DNA of 9,047 nt from Treponema sp. UBA7570 (GCA_002477955.1 DLLE01000061.1:21844-30890); one strand, 5' to 3'; shown: positions 1 to 6,941, numbered from the stretch's first letter. Notes: generated by a model from the letters alone, not told the origin. A program made the numbers and translations.

Positions 1-440
1 CAAAGATAATTTTCAAGTTTTTTAAGTTCAGGAAGCACAACATTTTTAGTAACATCGCGCATACGACAAGAAAGAGCCGTATCCAAAATATCAACAGAAG
101 TTGCTCCAAGATGAATAAGAGGACCGATTTTAGAATCAACCTTCGTCTTCATAACGTTAACAAGAGCGCGGATATTGTGCTTAGTCTTTTCTTCCTCAGC
201 ATAAACTTCTTCCGGGTCAATAGCAGAAGCAACATCGTCGAGTTTTTTAGCAAGTTCGTCAGTAAGCTGGCCGCGAACCTTCAAATGAGCCTTTACAAGA
301 GCCGCTTCGCATTTAGCGCAAGAACGGATAGAAGCCTGTTCAGAAATATACTGCGACAGTCCGTCAAAAACCGCCTTTTCCGAAATAGAATAGCGGTGGT
401 CGATACAAGAAAGATTTTCAAAAATGTTACGAGTTTCCAT
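1..440 (-). CDS. purB: Adenylosuccinate lyase, N-terminal 146 residues (runs off left edge)
   Basis: Reading the minus strand from the ATG at 440-438 gives an open frame to the window edge. It begins METRNIFENLSCIDHRYSIS and contains KHNIRALVNVMK (about residues 87-98) and HLGATSVDILDTALSCRMRD (about 110-129), the first conserved region of the fumarase/aspartase superfamily as it appears in PurB. Family knowledge: PurB is a cytoplasmic homotetramer that cleaves SAICAR to AICAR and adenylosuccinate to AMP, releasing fumarate. The His of HLGATS is in the substrate-binding region; the catalytic signature loop lies beyond the window. The gene is divergent from pepF. No Shine-Dalgarno precedes the ATG, and a strong promoter ends 8 nt upstream, so the mRNA may be leaderless. 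Codons favour T in the third position (GCT, CTT, TCT, GTT), unlike the A-rich usage of the deaminase genes. The product call is confident. Confidence 0.93.
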   Translation of the reverse strand, partial: METRNIFENLSCIDHRYSISEKAVFDGLSQYISEQASIRSCAKCEAALVKAHLKVRGQLTDELAKKLDDVASAIDPEEVYAEEEKTKHNIRALVNVMKTKVDSKIGPLIHLGATSVDILDTALSCRMRDVTKNVVLPELKKLENYL

Positions 441-448
441 AAGCCAAA

Positions 449-477
449 ATTATAATAAATTACGCTCAGTTTCTCAA
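449..477 (-). promoter_or_regulatory. Sigma-70 type promoter of purB
   Basis: On the minus strand, TTGAGA (477-472) and TATAAT (454-449) are separated by 17 nt, matching the consensus at 5/6 and 6/6 positions. Only 8 nt separate the -10 box from the purB ATG at 440. A normal start point 6-8 nt past the -10 box would fall on or next to the A of the ATG, so little or no 5' leader is expected. Confidence 0.7.
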
Positions 478-492
478 TAAGAAGAAAAATTC

Positions 493-580
493 GGGCGGTC
501 CGGCACAAAGTGCCGTCGGGCTTTGCAGGGTTGGCATTGCTCCGCAACGGCTTCGCCGCCCTTCCAATCCCTACCGCAAA
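493..580. repeat. GC-rich palindromic intergenic element
   Basis: A GC-rich island in AT-rich surroundings, made of nested inverted repeats. CGGCAC/GTGCCG (501-506/510-515) forms a hairpin with an AAA loop. CGGC/GCCG (548-551/555-558) has a TTC loop. TTTGC/GCAAA (522-526/576-580) encloses AGGGTTGG (527-534), which pairs with CCAA-t-CCCT (564-572, one bulged T). GGGCGG (493-498) is also complementary to CCGCCC (556-561). No convincing ORF runs through it and neither strand has a T-tract after a stem, so it is not a plain terminator. It lies exactly between the divergent purB and pepF promoters. It resembles the dispersed palindromic repeats found in several gut and rumen genomes; copy number cannot be judged from this window. 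Confidence 0.5.
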
Positions 581-599
581 ACACGAAAAGCGCAATTCA

Positions 600-627
600 T
601 TTACTTTTACAAAATTTGTGTTATTAT
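600..627 (+). promoter_or_regulatory. Probable promoter of pepF
   Basis: TTTACT (600-605) and TATTAT (622-627) are separated by 16 nt, matching the sigma-70 consensus at 4/6 and 5/6 positions. Seven nt separate the -10 box from the pepF ATG at 635, and the region before the ATG has no purine-rich Shine-Dalgarno. This is the same geometry as at purB and mnmG and suggests a leaderless start. Confidence 0.5.
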
Positions 628-634
628 CTATTGT

Positions 635-2428
635 ATGTCTAATTCTTTTATTCCTAATCGCAGCGAAATCCCGGCTTCTGACAAATGGGATCTTTCTACT
701 TTGTATAAAACTAACGAGGAGTGGGAGGCTGATCTTGCAAAAATTGCTTCTCTTACACAAAAATTTGCAAGTTTTAAAGGCAAACTCAAAGATTCTTCCC
801 TATCGCTTCTGGATGCGCTCAAAGCCTACGAAGAGCTTTTTAAAACCCTCGAAACCGTTTACTGCTACGCAAGCCTCTGCCACACTTCCGACGAAAGCGA
901 CAGTTCTTTTCAGGATATGGAAGGCAGAGCGATGATGGCTTATGCAAAAGCCAGCGCAGAAGCTTCATTTTTTTCTCCAGAACTAATGGCAATTCCTGAC
1001 GAAAAACTCAACGACTGGATTAACCTGCCGGAATTTGCCGACTACAAAATTTTTATTCAAAAAGAACTGCACGAAAAACCTTATGTTTTAAGCGAAAAAG
1101 AAGAACGAATTCTTTCGCTTGCCGCCGAAGCCTTGCAGACTCCTGACAATGCGTTCAGTTTGCTCGAAAACGTTGACATGGATTTTGAAAGCGTGACTGT
1201 AAATGGCAAGGAAGAACCTCTAACACAGTCAACATTTTCACTTTTAATCAGAAACCCTGACAGAAATGTCCGAAAAAACGCATACAAAAAATTCTATAAA
1301 TCGTTCGTAAAACATCAAAATGTTATTGCTTCGCTTTACGCCGGAAATGTAAATTCTGACATTTTTTATGCCCGCGCAAGAGGTTTTAATTCCAGCCTCG
1401 AAGCAAGCCTTTATTCAAACAAAGTTGAACCGGCTGTTTACAAAAATTTGATCGGCACTGTTCACAAAAATCTGCCAGCCCTGCACGATTATTATTCGCT
1501 CCGAAAAAAAATGCTTGGTTTAAACGAACTTCGCCATTACGACGTTTATGTTCCGCTCGTAAAAGACATTGAAACAAAAACAAGCTATGAAGAATCCGTA
1601 GAAATTTGCCGCAACGCACTCGCTCCGCTCGGAAAAGAATATACCGACATTTTGTGCAACGGTCTTTTAAATGGCTGGGTTGACCGCTACGAAAACAAAG
1701 GAAAGCGTTCCGGCGCTTTTAGTTCTGGAGCTTACCGCGGCTATCCGTACATTCTGTTAAATTACAAGGACGATGCAATCCGAGACGTTTTTACAATGGC
1801 CCACGAAGGCGGACACTCAATGCATTCTTATTTTTCAAAGACAAACAATCCGTTTATGTGCTACGACTACACGATTTTTGAAGCGGAAGTTGCCTCAACT
1901 TTTAATGAAGAGCTTGTCTTTGAATATCTCTTAAAAAACGCAAAAACAAAGGAAATGAAAACCTACCTTCTGGCAATGCGCGCCGACGACATTCTTGCAA
2001 CCCTGCACAGGCAGACAATGTTTGCAGAATTTGAACTCAAGGCTCATGAACTTGTCGAAAACGGAACTCCTCTTAACGCCGAAATTTTGCGAAAAATCTA
2101 CCGCGAGCTTTTAGTTCAATATTTTGGCCCGGAAATGATTTTTGAAGAAGAAAGCGACATGGAAGGTTTGAGAATTCCACATTTTTACAATTCTTTCTAT
2201 GTATATAAATATTCGACCGGAATTTCGGCAGCCCTCGCTCTTGCAAAAAGAGTTACGCATGGCGGTGAAAAAGAAAAAGAAGATTATTTTAAATTCTTAA
2301 AGTCTGGCGGAAGCCGTTATCCGCTCGAAAGCTTAAAAATTGCCGGAGTTGATATGTCTTCGACAAAGCCTGTACAAGACGCATTGGACACTTTTGCACA
2401 GATTGTCGACGACTTAAAAAAACTCTAA
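635..2428 (+). CDS. pepF: Oligoendopeptidase F (M3 family zinc metallopeptidase)
   Basis: A cytoplasmic zinc endopeptidase of 597 aa, the usual PepF length (about 600), expected to cut short peptides inside a closed cleft and so act in peptide recycling. The zinc motif HEGGH is at residues 390-394 (His390 and His394 ligands, Glu391 general base). The third ligand is probably Glu418 in FEAEVAS, 27 residues after Glu391, where the M3 family places it. The C-terminal block HFYNSFYVYKYSTG is the conserved M3B substrate-binding region with its Tyr residues. The N-terminal half, about 20-200, is the helical oligopeptidase F domain. There is no signal peptide. The ATG at 635 is chosen because the protein starts as typical PepF does (NRSEIPASDKWDLSTLYKTN) and a -10 box lies just upstream; there is no Shine-Dalgarno. 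It appears to be transcribed alone, 160 nt ahead of the deaminase pair. No defects were seen. Confidence 0.95.
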   Translation: MSNSFIPNRSEIPASDKWDLSTLYKTNEEWEADLAKIASLTQKFASFKGKLKDSSLSLLDALKAYEELFKTLETVYCYASLCHTSDESDSSFQDMEGRAMMAYAKASAEASFFSPELMAIPDEKLNDWINLPEFADYKIFIQKELHEKPYVLSEKEERILSLAAEALQTPDNAFSLLENVDMDFESVTVNGKEEPLTQSTFSLLIRNPDRNVRKNAYKKFYKSFVKHQNVIASLYAGNVNSDIFYARARGFNSSLEASLYSNKVEPAVYKNLIGTVHKNLPALHDYYSLRKKMLGLNELRHYDVYVPLVKDIETKTSYEESVEICRNALAPLGKEYTDILCNGLLNGWVDRYENKGKRSGAFSSGAYRGYPYILLNYKDDAIRDVFTMAHEGGHSMHSYFSKTNNPFMCYDYTIFEAEVASTFNEELVFEYLLKNAKTKEMKTYLLAMRADDILATLHRQTMFAEFELKAHELVENGTPLNAEILRKIYRELLVQYFGPEMIFEEESDMEGLRIPHFYNSFYVYKYSTGISAALALAKRVTHGGEKEKEDYFKFLKSGGSRYPLESLKIAGVDMSSTKPVQDALDTFAQIVDDLKKL

Positions 2429-2588
2429 TTTTTTTCTCGGACTTTGGATTTTATTAAAGAACGGCAGTTTTTCTGCCGATAATCTAGCGGCATTGGTACA
2501 ACAATTTTTTTGCTGTGCCTGCCGGAACGTTCATTGAAAACAACGGTTCAATGGCGTTTTGACAGAAAAATTTGCGAGGAACAGAAGT
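2429..2588 (+). other. pepF-add intergenic leader with small hairpins
   Basis: Non-coding. It contains a perfect CGGCAG-TTTTT-CTGCCG hairpin (2462-2478) and a CATTGAA/TTCAATG inverted repeat (2532-2538/2547-2553, 8-nt loop). A second CTGCCG copy (2519-2524) could also pair with CGGCAG. Neither hairpin has a clean U-tract, so termination of pepF is not well explained. A perfect TTGACA (2559-2564) has no -10 partner at normal spacing. A GATAAT box (2478-2483) lacks a good -35. Whether add has its own promoter or is read through from pepF is unresolved. Confidence 0.4.
2576..2580 (+). promoter_or_regulatory. Shine-Dalgarno of the adenosine deaminase gene
   Basis: GAGGA lies 8 nt before the ATG at 2589. 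It decides the start: the frame also opens at a TTG at 2559, ten codons earlier, but that codon has no ribosome-binding site. Confidence 0.75.
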
Positions 2589-3611
2589 ATGAAAAAAACA
2601 GAATTCTATTCATTCTACAGAAACATTCCAAAAGCAGAAATTCACATTCACATCGAAGCCGTAATAAGCAAAGAATCGATTAAAAAGCTCTATCTAAAAA
2701 AGAACGGAACTGAATTTTCTGACAATTCGCTGGAAGAATTATTTTCATACTCGGATCTGAACGGTTTTATCGCCGCGTTTTTGCAAGTTCAGGATTTGTT
2801 TACGGAAGTAAGCGATTTTGATCTTGTTTTTGAAGATTTAAAAAATTATCTTTTGCGAAATGGAATAATCCACTGCGAAGCCTTTTTTGCTCCTTCAGCC
2901 TTTATAAAAAAAGGTTTTTCGTATAAAGAAATGACAGAAAATTTCGCCAAAAATATAAAAAAAATCAAAGACGAAACAGGAATTACAGTCTGGCTCTCTG
3001 GAGACGTAAGCCGAACTTTTGGACTTGAAAACGCTGAAAACAATTTTAAAATGTTCAGCGAAAATCCATTTGAAGGTTTTATAGGAATCGGACTTGGAGG
3101 CGCAGAATCAAAGGGTCCTTCAAGAGATTTCGGCTCTGTTTTTGAAAAAGCACTTAACGCCGGCTACCATGCTGTTGCACACGCAGGAGAAGACCAGGGG
3201 CCGCAGTCAATTTGGGACGCACTCGAAATCTGCCATGCGCAAAGAATCGGACACGGAATTTCTGCAATCCAGGACGAAAAACTTATGGATTTTTGCGCAG
3301 AAAGGCAAATTCCGTTTGAAATTGCCCCGACAAGCAACGTTTTTACAAAAAAATTTGTAAAATCACTTTCAGAACATCCATTCCGCGCTTTTTTTGACCG
3401 TGGAATGCTCGTAACTCTCAACACCGATGATCCGCTTTTCTTTGGAGTTGAACTTTTGGACGAATATTGGAACGCCTACAGCCAGATGAATTTTTCGCAC
3501 GAAGAACTAAAACAAGTCATTTTAAACAGTTTTAAAGCGTCGTTCTTAAGCCAAACAGAAAAAGAAAAAGCCTTTTCCGAAGTTGAAAAAAACTGGAAAA
3601 ACAGAAAATGA
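2589..3611 (+). CDS. add: Adenosine deaminase (metal-dependent amidohydrolase)
   Basis: Cytoplasmic zinc enzyme of 340 aa expected to convert adenosine (and deoxyadenosine) to inosine and ammonia in purine salvage. All key residues of the family are visible: H19-x-H21 in IPKAEIHIHIE (metal), GLGG 168-171 before the active site, H198 and E201 in HAGED (metal ligand and catalytic acid), H222 in RIGHG, SN at 249-250 in PTSN, and D280-D281 in LNTDDP (metal and substrate). RIGHG is the adenosine deaminase form; adenine deaminases of the same fold usually have a different residue before HG, so adenosine is the preferred substrate call, although HIEA replaces the usual HLDG/HLEG. Length is normal. 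The start is the ATG with GAGGA 8 nt upstream. Its stop overlaps the start of the next gene (ATGA at 3608-3611), so the two are co-translated. Confidence 0.9.
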   Translation: MKKTEFYSFYRNIPKAEIHIHIEAVISKESIKKLYLKKNGTEFSDNSLEELFSYSDLNGFIAAFLQVQDLFTEVSDFDLVFEDLKNYLLRNGIIHCEAFFAPSAFIKKGFSYKEMTENFAKNIKKIKDETGITVWLSGDVSRTFGLENAENNFKMFSENPFEGFIGIGLGGAESKGPSRDFGSVFEKALNAGYHAVAHAGEDQGPQSIWDALEICHAQRIGHGISAIQDEKLMDFCAERQIPFEIAPTSNVFTKKFVKSLSEHPFRAFFDRGMLVTLNTDDPLFFGVELLDEYWNAYSQMNFSHEELKQVILNSFKASFLSQTEKEKAFSEVEKNWKNRK

Positions 3612-4537
3612 CGTCAGTTGCAGATTTTATAAAGCTTCCAAAAAAAGATTTTCATTCAAGCCTTGATTTAGGAATGCGCTATCCTTCTTTTGTTACCTGG
3701 GCAGGATTTTATGTTCCAGGCTTTCCAGAAGATGGATCGCCTGTCAAAATCGAAATGCGCAACCAAGTCCACGAATACACTTCTATGAGAATTGCAACAG
3801 AAGACGACATAAAAAAACTTCTGTTTCTATCAATTTCTGAAAACATTGCCGATAACATAATTCAAACAAACGCAGCAATCGACAGCAAGCTTTTTCAAAA
3901 CTGCAAAAAAAACTGTGAATTCTTCCTGCTGTTAAAGACAAAAATTCAAAAATACAGCGATCATACAAAATCAGACGCTTTTTTTTCGCTTGATACCGAT
4001 TCAGCCGATTTTAGAGAAAAAAATTTGCAGTTCGCAAAATCCTTTTTATTAAACGAAAATTCAAAAGAACTATTTAGGGGAATTTATTTTTACGGAAAAA
4101 ACATCCTCAATTTGACAGAAAATTCAACAGAACTTAAGGAACTGATTCAAACTGTCAAAAAAAACGGCTTAAAAATCAGAGTGGATTTAAGTTCTGTCGA
4201 TTCGGCAAATGATTTTTTTAGGGTTTTTGAGTTTTTTGAGCCACAGGTTCTAATCAACGCAGACAACGCCGCAAATTTTGGCGAAATTTTAACTTTTCTC
4301 AAAAAAAAATCAATTCAAACTGTTATAACGCCAGAAACTCACTTTAAAGACAAAAAAATGGATTTTTCAGAAAAGGCAAAAAAAATGCGTTCATTTTTAG
4401 AAGCGGGAATAGAAACTTTTCTCGGAACGCAGAGCATCCTTCTTTTTAATAAATCAATCAGCCAGCTTGCAAGCGAGCTTTGCAACACCGGACTTTTTAC
4501 AAAAGAAGAAATGCTTTCTATCTTAAAAATCTGCTAA
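3608..4537 (+). CDS. Catalytically degenerate adenosine deaminase paralogue (pseudoenzyme)
   Basis: A 309-aa protein whose start overlaps the adenosine deaminase stop (ATGA) with no clear Shine-Dalgarno, so it is probably translationally coupled. It can be aligned by eye with the upstream deaminase along its length. LPKKDFHSS (10-18) matches IPKAEIHIH; LFRGIYFYG (155-163) matches FIGIGLGG; NGLKIRVDLSS (186-196) matches the HAGE strand; INADN (216-220) matches RIGHG; TPETH (241-245) matches PTSN; LGTQSILLF (272-280) matches LNTDDPLFF. At these places only the first His (H16) survives. The second metal His is Ser18, and the HAGE His/Glu, the GHG His and the DD pair are all gone. The fold is therefore expected to remain but not the zinc site. 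The opening LDLGMRYPSFVTWAGFYVP recalls a separate branch of the deaminase family rather than a recent duplicate. The frame is intact with no internal stop, so it is not simply a decaying pseudogene. Role unknown; a regulatory or scaffolding partner of the active enzyme is a guess. Confidence 0.7.
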   Translation: MTSVADFIKLPKKDFHSSLDLGMRYPSFVTWAGFYVPGFPEDGSPVKIEMRNQVHEYTSMRIATEDDIKKLLFLSISENIADNIIQTNAAIDSKLFQNCKKNCEFFLLLKTKIQKYSDHTKSDAFFSLDTDSADFREKNLQFAKSFLLNENSKELFRGIYFYGKNILNLTENSTELKELIQTVKKNGLKIRVDLSSVDSANDFFRVFEFFEPQVLINADNAANFGEILTFLKKKSIQTVITPETHFKDKKMDFSEKAKKMRSFLEAGIETFLGTQSILLFNKSISQLASELCNTGLFTKEEMLSILKIC

Positions 4538-6588
4538 AGATAAACCATCAAAAGCATAATATCTGAATTTCTAATCCCGGAAATCCGGCTTGCCTGACCG
4601 AGTGTCAACGGACGGATTTTTTCAAGTTTTCCGCGGCTTTCGGCGCTCAAAGCAGGAATTGCTCCGTAATCAAAATTTGCCGGAATCTTGCGATTTTCCA
4701 TTTTGTGCATCTTTGCAACGCGGGCATCCTGTTTTTCAATATAATACTTGTATTTAAAATCTTCCTGGGCGACTTTCCAAATTTCTGGCGCATAACCTGG
4801 ATTTTGAGCGTCTTTTTTCTTTAACAAAAGCGCCACGGCCTCATCAATCAAAGCATATTTTGCGCGCATAGACTGAATCTGCTTTTCTGTTTTTAAGCCA
4901 ACAGCAAAGGCTTTTTCGCTAAGCCTGCGGTCGGCTGTGTCATGCCTCAGTTTTAGACGATACTCGGCGCGAGCGGTAAACATCCGGTATGGCTCTTTTG
5001 TTCCAAGCGTAACCAAATCGTCAATCAAAACGCCGATGTAAGCTTCATCTCGTCCTAAAACAAGAGGTTCCCATTCAGGAATTGAATCAAAATTTTCATA
5101 ACCGCTGTCGCTCTGCGCTTTCTGCAAAGCTGAATTTATTGCCTTTGTTTCTTTCGCAGAAATTTCTGCAAAAGCCGCAATTTCTTCGTCTGTCATGCCA
5201 GGCTTGTTTTGAAAAGCGCCCTTTTCCATGCTTGCCGGAGTCTGGCCCATTCCGGAAGACGGAGAACAGAGAGGTCCGCAAAGTTCTTTGTGCGCCCTGG
5301 CATAAAGAGCGGCGTTAATTCCTGCGACAAGCCCCTGGCCAGCAGCTTCTTCATATCCAGAAGTTCCGTTTATTTGACCGGCGTCAAAAAGCCCGGCAAC
5401 GCGTTTTGTTTCCAAGCTCGGATAAAGCTGAGTCGGCTCAACATAATCGTATTCAACTGCATATCCAGGACGGCTTACTGTACAATTTTCAAAGCCAGGA
5501 ATTGTGCGCAAAAACGAATCCTGAACTTCTTCCGGCAAACTTGAACTCAAGCCATTAAGATAAATTTCATCCGTCTGCAAACTTTCAGGCTCTACAAAAA
5601 GCTGATGCCTGTCGCGTTCTTCAAAACGCATTACCTTGTCTTCTATTGAAGGACAGTATCGAGGTCCAATTCCGCTGATTTTTCCAGAATAAAGAGGAGA
5701 ACGATTTATATTTTTTCGGATAATTTCGTGAGTTTTTTCGTTTGTATAAACCAAATAACACGGAACCATCGGACGGTCAATTTTTTCATCATCAAAACTA
5801 AAAGGAATTACTTCTTCATCGCCTTCCTGCAGCTCAGCCTTTGAAAAATCAACTGTATGGCGCAAAATTCTCGGAGGTGTTCCAGTTTTTAGGCGGCCAG
5901 TTGTAAAGCCAAGACGATTGAGCGAATGAGTAAGTCCAAAAGCCCCGGCTTCGCCAATTCTTCCGCAAGGAGCATCGTATTCGCCAATAAAAATGCGTCC
6001 ACCCAAAAAAGTCCCGGTAGTAAGAACAACAGCACGAACAGGAATAATTCTTCCGCGCTCTGTAACAATCGCAGTAATTTTTTGTCTTTTTCCAGAACGG
6101 GCAGCTTCCGTTAAACATTCGGAGCGAAATTCTCCAGGAATCGAGCCTTTTTCTGCGGCAGTGTCGCTGTCTGGAGGCAAAGGAGAAGAAGAAGCCGTTG
6201 TCAAAATATCAACGACCGTATCCATCAAAGTAGAAAGGTTTGGCGTTGTTTCGATAGTCTGCCGGGCCAAAGACGCATAGAGAATTTTATCTGCCTGAGA
6301 ACGGGGCGATTGAACGGCAGGACCGCGACTTTTATTCAACATACGAAACTGAATCATCGAGTTGTCTATAAGTTTACCCATTTCGCCGCCAAGAGCATCG
6401 ATTTCCCGGACAATGTTTCCTTTTGCAACACCGCCAATCGAAGGATTACAGCTCAAGCGTGCAATCGAATCAATTGTCTGAGTTACAAGAAGAGTTTTAA
6501 GCCCCATTCGGGCACAGGCCAGACAAGCTTCTGTTCCAGCATGTCCACCGCCAATTACAGCAACATCAAATGAATCATAAAAAGACAT
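4534..6588 (-). CDS. mnmG: tRNA uridine-5-carboxymethylaminomethyl modification enzyme MnmG
   Basis: FAD protein (formerly GidA) that works with MnmE to modify U34 in tRNAs reading NNA/NNG codons; cytoplasmic. Visible motifs: FAD-binding GGGHAG at 13-18, SCNPSIGG around Cys47, LGG and IQFRMLN at about 67-84, TTGTFLGG at about 190-197, KTGTPPR at 234-240, CPSIEDK around Cys312, FDAGQINGTSGYEEAAGQG at about 401-419, LGRDEAYIGVLIDDLVT at about 511-527, and the C-terminal TLGQASRISG. Length is 684 aa against about 630 usual. The excess comes from a Ser/Pro/Glu-rich insert at about 131-167 and another of about 70 residues at about 432-506, partly offset by a shorter stretch before the C-terminal helical domain. 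The start ATG has a promoter only 6 nt upstream and no Shine-Dalgarno. The gene is convergent with the deaminase pair, with stop codons overlapping by 4 bp. The identification is secure. Confidence 0.96.
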   Translation of the reverse strand: MSFYDSFDVAVIGGGHAGTEACLACARMGLKTLLVTQTIDSIARLSCNPSIGGVAKGNIVREIDALGGEMGKLIDNSMIQFRMLNKSRGPAVQSPRSQADKILYASLARQTIETTPNLSTLMDTVVDILTTASSSPLPPDSDTAAEKGSIPGEFRSECLTEAARSGKRQKITAIVTERGRIIPVRAVVLTTGTFLGGRIFIGEYDAPCGRIGEAGAFGLTHSLNRLGFTTGRLKTGTPPRILRHTVDFSKAELQEGDEEVIPFSFDDEKIDRPMVPCYLVYTNEKTHEIIRKNINRSPLYSGKISGIGPRYCPSIEDKVMRFEERDRHQLFVEPESLQTDEIYLNGLSSSLPEEVQDSFLRTIPGFENCTVSRPGYAVEYDYVEPTQLYPSLETKRVAGLFDAGQINGTSGYEEAAGQGLVAGINAALYARAHKELCGPLCSPSSGMGQTPASMEKGAFQNKPGMTDEEIAAFAEISAKETKAINSALQKAQSDSGYENFDSIPEWEPLVLGRDEAYIGVLIDDLVTLGTKEPYRMFTARAEYRLKLRHDTADRRLSEKAFAVGLKTEKQIQSMRAKYALIDEAVALLLKKKDAQNPGYAPEIWKVAQEDFKYKYYIEKQDARVAKMHKMENRKIPANFDYGAIPALSAESRGKLEKIRPLTLGQASRISGIRNSDIMLLMVYL
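4581..4622 (+). terminator. Weak terminator-like inverted repeat inside mnmG, antisense to it
   Basis: AAATCCG (4581-4587) and CGGATTT (4613-4619) are complementary and the right arm runs into six T residues (4617-4622). The loop is long (25 nt), with a possible CCG/CGG pair inside. It lies about 45 nt past the stop of the deaminase paralogue and so could end that transcript. The stem also encodes conserved MnmG C-terminal residues, so the match may be chance. Confidence 0.3.
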
Positions 6589-6594
6589 ACGAAA

Positions 6595-6623
6595 ATTATA
6601 GTGAAATCAAAGTTCTGTATCAA
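6595..6623 (-). promoter_or_regulatory. Sigma-70 type promoter of mnmG
   Basis: On the minus strand TTGATA (6623-6618) and TATAAT (6600-6595) are separated by 17 nt, matching 5/6 and 6/6. Six nt separate the -10 box from the ATG at 6588, so the predicted start point is at or next to the ATG and no leader or Shine-Dalgarno is possible. Confidence 0.72.
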
Positions 6624-6748
6624 ATCCAAAACAAAATTCTGAAAAAAAAGTATTTTTTTGTAACCTTTTCCTTTTACGCTGTTTTTTTAAGTATAGAGCG
6701 ACAAGAAACAATCTCTTTATGTTACAAAAAACTTCCTACTTTGCTCCT

Positions 6749-6783
6749 TGCACCAGTCTTCCTCCGGGCTGGTGCATTTTTTT
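6749..6783 (+). terminator. Strong rho-independent terminator with no recognised upstream gene
   Basis: TGCACCAG (6749-6756) pairs perfectly with CTGGTGCA (6769-6776) around a 12-nt loop and is followed by seven T residues (6777-6783). Orientation is clearly plus strand: the other side has no comparable T-tract in the right place. The nearest plus-strand gene upstream ends at 4537, with mnmG lying between on the opposite strand. Confidence 0.85.
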
Positions 6784-6941
6784 GCTTTTTTGCGTCTTTT
6801 TTATTCAAAATATCAGCAATTTTTACAAATTCTGACCACAGTATATTGCAAATCAATTTTTATCGCTATTTCTTCGTAATATTTTTTCTGTTTTTTTATA
6901 AAATATGCTCAAAACTTCTTTTTATCCAAAAACGACGTCTG

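Noticed and set aside
510..935. A 141-codon plus-strand ORF overlapping the pepF start
   Set aside because: It is a shadow frame running through the palindromic element and into pepF in another frame.
2462..2478. Hairpin after pepF as a rho-independent terminator
   Set aside because: The stem is perfect but is followed by ATAATCTAG rather than a T-run, so termination is not supported by sequence.
2559..2588. TTG start for the adenosine deaminase, ten codons upstream of the ATG
   Set aside because: No ribosome-binding site precedes it, while GAGGA sits 8 nt before the ATG at 2589, and the extra residues do not match the family.
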